This document shows positions 6,318-10,851 of a stretch of 10,851 nucleotides of DNA, piece after piece (within the stretch, counting starts at the first letter, position 1; each line of letters starts with the position of its first letter). Under the pieces are notes generated by a model. That model saw only the letters and a program-made list of their open reading frames with translations, searched no databases and had not been told where the DNA came from. Made by a program: the position numbers and the translations under genes. The stretch is from Actinomycetota bacterium. Lineage in GTDB: Bacteria; Actinomycetota; Thermoleophilia; Gaiellales; Gaiellaceae. The stretch spans positions 1 through 10,851 of the forward strand of contig JAIBJP010000049.1 of assembly GCA_020029625.1 (NCBI GenBank), written 5' to 3'.

Positions 6318-7823
6318 CTAGGTCGCCGAGAGGCGCCGCGCGAGCTCCGAGAGCAGCCGCACGCCGTAGCCGGTGGCGCCGCCACAGTCGTAGTAGTCGC
6401 CGCGGCCGCGTTCGAGATACGCGGTGCCGGCGATGTCCATATGAGCCCACGGGCCTTCGCCGACGAACTCCTCGAGAAAGCGGGCAGCGAGGATGGGGGA
6501 GCCCTGCCGGTACTCGGAGGAATTCTTCATGTCCGCGAAGCTCGAGTCGATGTAGCGGCGGTAGGTCTCGTGCAGCGGCCAGATCCAGGCGTGGTCGCCG
6601 CTTGCCTCGGCGGCTTCCCGAATCGTGTGCAGCCAGTCCTCGTCGTTTCCGAACAGGCCCGCGTAGTAGTCGCCCATCGCGACCACCATCGCGCCCGTCA
6701 GCGTGGCCAGGTCGATGATGTGCGTCGCGCCCGACTGGCGAACGTGCCAGAGGGCGTCGGCGAGGATGAGACGGCCCTCCGCGTCGGTGTTGGTCACCTC
6801 GATCGTCTTGCCGTTGAGCGCCGTGATGATGTCGCCGGGGCGATAGGCGTGCCCGCCGGGCATGTTCTCGCAGGACGGCACGACGGCCAGAAGGCGGATC
6901 GGCAGCCCGAGCTCCGCGATGGCTCCGACCGCGGCGAGGACGGCGGCCCCGCCCCCCATGTCCGATTTCATCTCCTCCATGCGCTCGGCCGGCTTGAGCG
7001 AGAGGCCGCCGGCGTCGAAGGTGATCGCCTTACCCACGAGCCCGAGGACGAGGTCTCCCTTGGCGCCCAGCGGCTCGTACGAGAGCTTGATCAAGCGGGG
7101 TGGATTGTCGCTTCCCTGGCTGACCGCGGCGAGCGCGCCCATGCCGGCCGAGCGGATCTCGTCGGGGCCGAGGGCCTCGAAGCTGAGCGAGTCGAAGCGT
7201 CCGGCGGTCTCCTCGGCCCACTCCGCGAGGCGGGCCGGCGTGCATTCGTTCGGCGGTGCGTTGACGAAGTCGCGGCAGCGGTTCGTCCACGAGACGACGA
7301 CGTTGGCCCGCTCCGCGTCCTCCGCGAGCGCGGAGGCGCCGGGCCCGCAGAAGACCAGCCGTTCGATCGCGTGTCTCCTGTCGTTCTCGCCCGTCTTCCA
7401 GCGGCCCGCGTCGTAGGGCCCGAGAACGGTCCCGTCGACGATCGCCCGTGCCTGTTCCGCGGCGGAGAGCGTGGAGCTCTCGCCGTCCAGGATCCAGGCA
7501 ACCGACCTTCCGCCCACCTCGCCTGCGCGAATAGCGACCGCGGCTGCGGCCGTGCGCAGGGAGTCGGCGTCGAGGTCCCCGGGCGAACCGACTCCCGCTG
7601 CCGCAACGCGGTGAGCTGCGAGCCGGCCTTCGGTGTGGGCCAAAGTGGTCTTCCCGAGCTTGCCCTTGAGCTCGCCGTCCTCGATGAGGTGGCGCAGCTC
7701 GCCCTCGAGCAGCCCGTCGATTTCCTGGGCTATCGGGGGTAGGTCTACCGGGTCGGGAACCGCGAAGGCGAGCAAGTCGGCGTCGACCTTCCCCGGCGCT
7801 GTGTCGACGGCGTCGATCTCCAT
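6318..7823 (-). CDS. pepA: Leucyl aminopeptidase, peptidase family M17
   Basis: A 501-residue cytoplasmic dizinc/dimanganese aminopeptidase that removes N-terminal residues from peptides and normally forms hexamers. The C-terminal catalytic domain has all metal ligands in family order: K265, D270 ('GKAITFDAGG'), D288, D347 and E349 ('NTDAEGR' 345-351), with catalytic K277 and R351. The spacing equals that of E. coli PepA shifted by five residues. The N-terminal half (about 1-180) is the usual weakly conserved macro-like domain. The ATG at 7823 is the first in the frame; the leader in front has no clear Shine-Dalgarno. It is the first gene of a minus-strand run (aminopeptidase, acyl-CoA dehydrogenase, DUF4242, DUF72), and the gap to the next gene is 10 bp. 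Confidence 0.95.
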   Translation of the reverse strand: MEIDAVDTAPGKVDADLLAFAVPDPVDLPPIAQEIDGLLEGELRHLIEDGELKGKLGKTTLAHTEGRLAAHRVAAAGVGSPGDLDADSLRTAAAAVAIRAGEVGGRSVAWILDGESSTLSAAEQARAIVDGTVLGPYDAGRWKTGENDRRHAIERLVFCGPGASALAEDAERANVVVSWTNRCRDFVNAPPNECTPARLAEWAEETAGRFDSLSFEALGPDEIRSAGMGALAAVSQGSDNPPRLIKLSYEPLGAKGDLVLGLVGKAITFDAGGLSLKPAERMEEMKSDMGGGAAVLAAVGAIAELGLPIRLLAVVPSCENMPGGHAYRPGDIITALNGKTIEVTNTDAEGRLILADALWHVRQSGATHIIDLATLTGAMVVAMGDYYAGLFGNDEDWLHTIREAAEASGDHAWIWPLHETYRRYIDSSFADMKNSSEYRQGSPILAARFLEEFVGEGPWAHMDIAGTAYLERGRGDYYDCGGATGYGVRLLSELARRLSAT

Positions 7824-7918
7824 CTGGGCGAGGGCGGATGCTATCCGAAGCCCCTTCTACGGTGTGCTCGAATGGGGGATACGACAGTAGCCCTCAAGGC
7901 CGATGAGAGGGTTGCGCG
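7824..7918. promoter_or_regulatory. Divergent intergenic region, presumed promoters
   Basis: These 95 bp separate the starts of the minus-strand aminopeptidase and the plus-strand 71-residue gene, so promoters for both should lie here. On the minus strand a TAGCAT about 20 nt before the pepA start could be a -10 box, but no matching TTGACA-like -35 is present. On the plus strand GATACGAC (about 7878-7885) is a poor -10 candidate. A GAGAGG at 7905-7910 is the ribosome binding site of the small gene. No operator-like palindrome was recognised. Confidence 0.35.
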
Positions 7919-8134
7919 ATGAGCGCAGCTCTACCCTCTCAGCCCGCACCATCCCCTCGCGGGCGAAGAAACCCTCTCCCAGTAGAAGCCCTCCAGGAAA
8001 TCCTCGGGGGGCTTCTGCGCGAAAGGGAGCTTCTTCGCTCCTCGGGCGCCAAGCGCGCGCTCGAGCGAAACCGCTGCGAGATCGTCCGCACGCAGTGGGA
8101 GCTCTCGTACGCGCTCTCCGAACGCTACGGCTAA
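7919..8134 (+). CDS. Small hypothetical protein (71 aa), helical
   Basis: No named family recognised. The ATG at 7919 follows GAGAGG with 8-nt spacing, a good ribosome binding site. Residues 1-20 are Pro/Ser/Arg-rich and probably disordered. Residues 21-69 look like two helices ('PVEALQEILGGLLRERELLR' then 'ALERNRCEIVRTQWELSYAL') with heptad-like Leu/Ile spacing, suggesting a helical hairpin or short coiled coil. Similar short 'LRERxxLR...LExNRxxIVxxQW' proteins seem familiar to me from actinobacteria without assigned function; that is memory, not a search. It is divergent from pepA and ends in TAA one base before the structured intergenic region. No signal peptide or membrane segment is seen, so it is probably cytosolic. 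Confidence 0.68.
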   Translation: MSAALPSQPAPSPRGRRNPLPVEALQEILGGLLRERELLRSSGAKRALERNRCEIVRTQWELSYALSERYG

Positions 8135-8135
8135 C

Positions 8136-8308
8136 CTAAGGCGGGCTTGACGAAGCATCATCTGTGCCCCCGGTGGCGCGCTGCTCGCCCCGAGGCTGCG
8201 TCCTCGGTCGCCCCCGTATCTGAAATCGATACGAGGGCTCCCTGCGTTCTCGCCCCGGAACGACCATCGCGTCCCGGCGACGAGCGACGCTCCGCCAAGC
8301 CCGCCTAG
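8136..8308 (-). ncRNA. Candidate structured RNA of unknown class, minus strand
   Basis: This gene-free stretch folds well as minus-strand RNA. P1: 8306-8285 pairs with 8139-8160, 22 consecutive pairs including four G-U, extendable by two pairs past one bulged U. P2: 8284-8270 with 8262-8249, 14 pairs, one bulged G, two G-U, 7-nt loop. P3: 8238-8228 with 8220-8210, 11 pairs, one G-U, 7-nt loop. P4: 8207-8202 with 8195-8190, 6 pairs. A possible weak P5 is GGCG/CGCC (8189-8186 with 8178-8175). All seven non-Watson-Crick positions are G-U on the minus strand and A-C mismatches on the plus strand, which argues for RNA transcribed from the minus strand. I see no promoter for it and no U-rich terminator. 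It matches no RNA class I know (not tmRNA, RNase P, SRP RNA or an obvious riboswitch). A degraded element with inverted ends is the alternative. Confidence 0.5.
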
Positions 8309-8312
8309 CCCC

Positions 8313-9494
8313 GTGGCGGGGGTGGACACGAAAGCGATGGGCGCCCTCTCCTCGGGCCACCTCGCCACTGACCTCGCCCAGGGCTCCCTGCCCGCGCTGT
8401 TGCCCTACCTGGTCGACAAGTTCGACCTCTCCTACACGATGGCCGCCGCCCTCGTCCTCGCGGCGACGATCTCCTCGTCCCTCGTCCAGCCGGCGTTCGG
8501 CGTCTGGTCGGATGCCCGCGGGGCTCTCTGGCTGCTTCCGGCAGGAGTGGCGCTCTCCGGGATCGGCATGGCGGCCACGGCGATCGCTCCCGCCTACTGG
8601 GTCGCCGTCGTCTGCGTGCTCGTCGCGGGCCTGGGGGTCGCCGCCTATCACCCGGAGGGCTCGAAGTTCGCGAGCTACGTCAGCGGTTCCCGCCGCGCGA
8701 GCGGCATGGCGTTCTTCTCGGTGGGAGGCAACGTCGGCTTCGCGCTCGGGCCCATCCTCGCGGCTGCCTTCATCCACGCCTTCGGGCTGCGCGGAGCCAC
8801 GCTCCTCGCCGCCCCCGGGCTGCTGGTCGCGGGAGGGCTCGTGCGCGTCCGTCGCTACCTCGCCGAGTTTGCTCCGAGCCGGAAGGACCGTGCGGCAGTC
8901 GCCGACCTCCAGCAGGCCGAGCGTCGCGGGCTTACGCTCTTGCTCGTCGTGGTCGGCCTTCGCAGCGTCGCTCACATGGGCCTCTTCACGTTCATCCCGC
9001 TGTGGGAGAAATCCCAGGGACGCAGCGCCACCTATGGGACGTTCGTGCTGGGCGGCTTCCTCATCGCGGGAGCGATCGGAACACTCTGCGGCGGACCCCT
9101 CGCGGACCGGTTCGGACGCCGCCCGGTGCTGCGCTGGAGCTTCGTCGCCGCGACGCCGCTCATCCTCGTCTACGTCCTGGCGGGCGGTGTGGTCGGCCTC
9201 GTCGCGGTCGTGCTCGCAGGTGCCGCGGTCATCGGGACGTTCGGAGTCAGCCTCGTCATGAGCCAGGAGTACATGCCGGCGCGGGTCGGCATGGCGTCCG
9301 GCCTCTCGATCGGCCTCGCGATCGGGCTGGGGGGTGTCGCGGCGGTCACCCTCGGCGCCGTGGCCGACGCCATCGACCTGCGGGCGGCCCTCCTGGGCAC
9401 TGCGGTCGGGCCCGCCCTCGCGCTCGCCGTCAGCCTCCTCCTTCCGCCTGCGCCGGTCCGGCGACGCGTCGAGCCGGTGCCTGCGACGCTGTGA
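8313..9494 (+). CDS. MFS exporter, Fsr (fosmidomycin resistance)-like
   Basis: A 393-residue major facilitator protein of the cytoplasmic membrane with about 12 hydrophobic helices. It resembles the Fsr-like branch: 'GHLATDLAQGSLPALLPYL' (15-33) in helix 1, 'AAYHPEGSKFASY' (110-122), and 'FFSVGGNVGFALGP' (134-147), a stretch typical of Fsr relatives. A second motif-A-like loop is 'GGPLADRFGRRPVLRW' at mid-protein. The family name reflects fosmidomycin efflux in E. coli; the real substrate here is unknown. GTG 8313 is used because it gives a family-like N-terminus, but it lacks a Shine-Dalgarno. ATG 8337, preceded by GGGGGTGG at about 8318-8325, is an equally good choice. The gene stops in TGA overlapping the GTG of the SCP2 gene by 4 bp. 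Confidence 0.88.
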   Translation: MAGVDTKAMGALSSGHLATDLAQGSLPALLPYLVDKFDLSYTMAAALVLAATISSSLVQPAFGVWSDARGALWLLPAGVALSGIGMAATAIAPAYWVAVVCVLVAGLGVAAYHPEGSKFASYVSGSRRASGMAFFSVGGNVGFALGPILAAAFIHAFGLRGATLLAAPGLLVAGGLVRVRRYLAEFAPSRKDRAAVADLQQAERRGLTLLLVVVGLRSVAHMGLFTFIPLWEKSQGRSATYGTFVLGGFLIAGAIGTLCGGPLADRFGRRPVLRWSFVAATPLILVYVLAGGVVGLVAVVLAGAAVIGTFGVSLVMSQEYMPARVGMASGLSIGLAIGLGGVAAVTLGAVADAIDLRAALLGTAVGPALALAVSLLLPPAPVRRRVEPVPATL

Positions 9495-9805
9495 ACGTGG
9501 AAAGCGCACGCGAGTTCTTCGAGGGCCTTCCCGGTCGATTCGACCCTGAACGGGCGGGCGCTCTCGACGCCTCGTACCGCTTCGACATCGAGGGCGCGGG
9601 GAGCTGGTGGCTGCAGGCGGACGGCGAGAAGGCCGTCGTCACCGAGAGCGACGCGCCCGCCGACTGCGTCATCCGGACGGACGAGAACACCTTCCTCCGC
9701 ATCGTTCGCGGCGAGCAGAGCCCCATGAGCGCCTACATGACCGGGAAGGTCAAGGTGGAAGGCGACCTGGGACTCGCTCTGCGCCTGCGCGACGTCGTCG
9801 GCTAA
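9491..9805 (+). CDS. SCP2 sterol-carrier domain protein
   Basis: A 104-residue single-domain SCP2-like protein. SCP2 domains hold a lipid, fatty acyl-CoA or other hydrophobic ligand in a tunnel. Family features: 'SYRFDIEGAGSWWLQADGEKAVV' (about 30-52), 'ADCVIRTDENTFLRIVRGE' (58-76), then 'SPMSAYMTGKVKVEGDLGLALRL' (78-100), the closing motif of the fold. GTG 9491 overlaps the MFS stop in GTGA; an in-frame GTG at 9497 is possible. There is no signal peptide, so the protein is cytosolic. Coupling to the MFS gene suggests a shared role, perhaps delivering or shielding a lipophilic compound that the transporter moves. That role is inferred from position only. Confidence 0.88.
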   Translation: MNVESAREFFEGLPGRFDPERAGALDASYRFDIEGAGSWWLQADGEKAVVTESDAPADCVIRTDENTFLRIVRGEQSPMSAYMTGKVKVEGDLGLALRLRDVVG

Positions 9806-9848
9806 CGGCCAGGAGGGCGGGCGGTCGGCGAGCATCTCAACCTTGCAA

Positions 9849-9863
9849 CCGGCGCCTCGCCGG
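9849..9863 (+). promoter_or_regulatory. Perfect hairpin just upstream of the protease start
   Basis: CCGGCG (9849-9854), a 3-nt loop CCT, then CGCCGG (9858-9863) form a perfect 6-bp G+C stem. It ends 6 nt before the ATG at 9870, where a Shine-Dalgarno would sit. There is no following T-tract, so it does not look like an intrinsic terminator for the SCP2 gene. It might limit translation of the protease mRNA. If the protease actually starts at TTG 9843, the hairpin is coding. The 64-bp gap 9806-9869 holds nothing else clear. Confidence 0.4.
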
Positions 9864-9869
9864 ACTTCA

Positions 9870-10703
9870 ATGGCGCTCGTGGACGCGCACGAGGAGCTCC
9901 CCGCCTGGAGCCTGCCCGCTGAGGCGGTCGAAGGTATCTCGCTCTCGGCCGACTGGCCGGAGCGGGTCGACCGGGAGTGGGCCTGGGGCGGTTCGACAGG
10001 CGCGAACGTCCGGGTGTGCATACTCGACAGCGGGATCGAGGGCGGCCACCCACTCGTCGGCGGCCTGGAAGGCGCGGTTGCGGTGTCGATCGGTGAGGAC
10101 GGCAATGCCATCGTCGAGGAGGACTCGGAGGGAGACCTCTGCGGACACGGTACGGCCTGCGCCGGCATCGTCCGCGCCTTGGCCCCCGACTGCCGTCTCT
10201 TCAGCGCTCGTGTCCTGGGCGCCGGCTACACCGGCAGCGGCCGCGTCCTCCTCGCCGGTCTCCGCTGGGCGGTGGAGCAGGGTTTCGACGTCGTCAACAT
10301 GAGCCTGTCGACGACGAAACAGGAGCTGGCCGGCCTCCTGCACGAGCTCGCCGACAGTGCGTACTTTCGGCGCTCGGTGCTCGTCGCGTCCGCTCACAAC
10401 ATGCCCGTTGACAGCTACCCGTGGCGCTTCTCGTCCGTCATCTCGGTCGGGAGCCACGAAGGCGCCGATCCGCTCGAGTTCTTCTACAACCCTTCGCCTC
10501 CGGTCGAGTTCTTCGCCCGCGGGCTCGACGTGGAGATCGCGTGGCTCGGCGGAGCGACGATTCGCGCGTCGGGCAACAGCTTCGCCACGCCCCACATGGC
10601 CGGTATCTGCGCGCTGATTCTCGGCAAGCATCCCGAGCTGACGCCGTTCCAGCTGAAGAGCGTCCTCCACCTCACGGCGACGAACGTCGCCCCAGGCGCA
10701 TGA
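9870..10703 (+). CDS. Compact subtilisin-family (S8) serine protease, intracellular
   Basis: A 277-residue S8-family peptidase with the full catalytic triad: Asp53 in 'VCILDSGIEGGHP' (49-61), His93 in 'CGHGTACAGI' (91-100), Ser237 in 'SGNSFATPHMAG' (234-245). Asn177 in 'VASAHNMP' is the likely oxyanion-hole residue, with AHN replacing the usual AGN; the serine motif has GNS instead of GTS. There is no signal peptide, prodomain or membrane segment, so it should act in the cytosol, possibly on a specific partner. The first ~45 residues are a short lead-in to the catalytic core. ATG 9870 is preferred; TTG 9843 in frame adds 9 residues. Neither has a strong Shine-Dalgarno. It ends in TGA overlapping the next ATG (ATGA), which ties it to the GAF-type gene. 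Confidence 0.87.
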   Translation: MALVDAHEELPAWSLPAEAVEGISLSADWPERVDREWAWGGSTGANVRVCILDSGIEGGHPLVGGLEGAVAVSIGEDGNAIVEEDSEGDLCGHGTACAGIVRALAPDCRLFSARVLGAGYTGSGRVLLAGLRWAVEQGFDVVNMSLSTTKQELAGLLHELADSAYFRRSVLVASAHNMPVDSYPWRFSSVISVGSHEGADPLEFFYNPSPPVEFFARGLDVEIAWLGGATIRASGNSFATPHMAGICALILGKHPELTPFQLKSVLHLTATNVAPGA

Positions 10704-10851
10704 CCGAAAACGACCTCCGCGCAGCTGTCGCGGCCGGCGTCCTCGGCTCGGAGGAGGGGCACGTGGCGCTCCTCCAGTCGGTCGTCGACGTCGCCCGGGC
10801 GATCTTCAGGGCGGGAGCATCGTCGATCTTCCTCCTCGACGAGGACACGGA
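10700..10851 (+). CDS. Probable GAF-domain protein, N-terminal part (partial)
   Basis: The ATG at 10700 overlaps the protease stop by 4 bp and opens a frame that runs off the window; about 50 codons are visible. After a short helix ('MTENDLRAAVAAGVL') comes 'LLQSVVDVARAIFRAGASSI' followed by 'FLLDED', the first helix and strand of a GAF domain. GAF domains bind small ligands or heme and often control a signalling output. No output domain can be seen because the sequence ends, so it could be a stand-alone GAF protein, a response regulator, a cyclase or phosphatase. Coupling to the protease suggests joint regulation. Confidence 0.7.
   Translation, partial: MTENDLRAAVAAGVLGSEEGHVALLQSVVDVARAIFRAGASSIFLLDEDT

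Noticed and set aside
6264..7742. 492-residue plus-strand ORF opposite pepA
   Set aside because: The minus strand carries a complete M17 peptidase with all metal ligands; the plus frame has no recognisable domain.
8136..8308. Retron ncRNA (long closing stem plus hairpins)
   Set aside because: No reverse transcriptase gene lies in the window and no msr/msd landmarks were recognised.
8136..8308. Mobile element with terminal inverted repeats
   Set aside because: No clear target-site duplication flanks it, it encodes no transposase, and every mismatch being G-U on one strand fits RNA better. A genome-wide copy search could reopen it.
8136..8308. tmRNA, RNase P RNA, SRP RNA or 6S RNA
   Set aside because: Conserved sequence landmarks (tRNA-like CCA end, P4 motif, GGAAG-type loop) are absent, and the branched fold differs from 6S.
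8136..9509. 457-residue minus-strand ORF across the second MFS gene
   Set aside because: Composition is charged and repetitive, an antisense shadow of a clearly real transporter.
9849..9863. Intrinsic terminator after the SCP2 gene
   Set aside because: The stem is short and no T-run follows it.

Overview
The window comes from a very GC-rich, gene-dense bacterial chromosome. GTG/TTG starts, 4-base stop/start overlaps, high GC at third codon positions, and a protein set that includes MeaB, a DUF3052 protein, a DUF4242 protein and an SCP2 protein point to an Actinomycetota. A deep-branching, Thermoleophilia/Gaiellales-like lineage is my best guess from protein style; no rRNA or other marker in the window proves it. 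No tRNA, rRNA, CRISPR array, insertion sequence or prophage was seen.

Region 1 (1-3601, plus strand): the end of hisC, an EntS/MFS_3-like exporter, the MeaB/ArgK-type G-protein chaperone of methylmalonyl-CoA mutase, and an ACT-domain threonine ammonia-lyase. The last three overlap (4 bp, then 32 bp), so they are probably one transcript. Threonine ammonia-lyase makes 2-oxobutyrate, which can feed propionyl-CoA and methylmalonyl-CoA, the pathway MeaB protects.

Region 2 (3598-4249): a 60-residue minus-strand ORF, tail-to-tail with ilvA, diverges from a DUF3052 gene across about 40 bp.

Region 3 (4201-7823, minus strand): in transcription order, leucyl aminopeptidase (M17), acyl-CoA dehydrogenase, a DUF4242 small protein and a DUF72 (YecE-like) protein, closely spaced. 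The DUF72 reading frame has no ATG, GTG or TTG where the family begins; an ACG sits at that spot.

Region 4 (7824-8312): a divergent intergenic stretch, a 71-residue small protein gene with a good ribosome binding site, then about 170 bp with no gene. That stretch folds, as minus-strand RNA, into a 22-bp closing stem (four G-U pairs) enclosing three or four hairpins. All seven positions that mismatch on the plus strand become G-U wobbles on the minus strand. This is the strongest candidate for something undescribed here: a structured minus-strand RNA of unknown class.

Region 5 (8313-10851, plus strand): an Fsr-like MFS exporter translationally coupled (GTGA) to a one-domain SCP2 lipid-binding protein, then a compact subtilisin-family protease without signal peptide or prodomain, coupled (ATGA) to what looks like a GAF-domain sensor cut by the window edge. 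The last pair may be an intracellular sensor-protease module.
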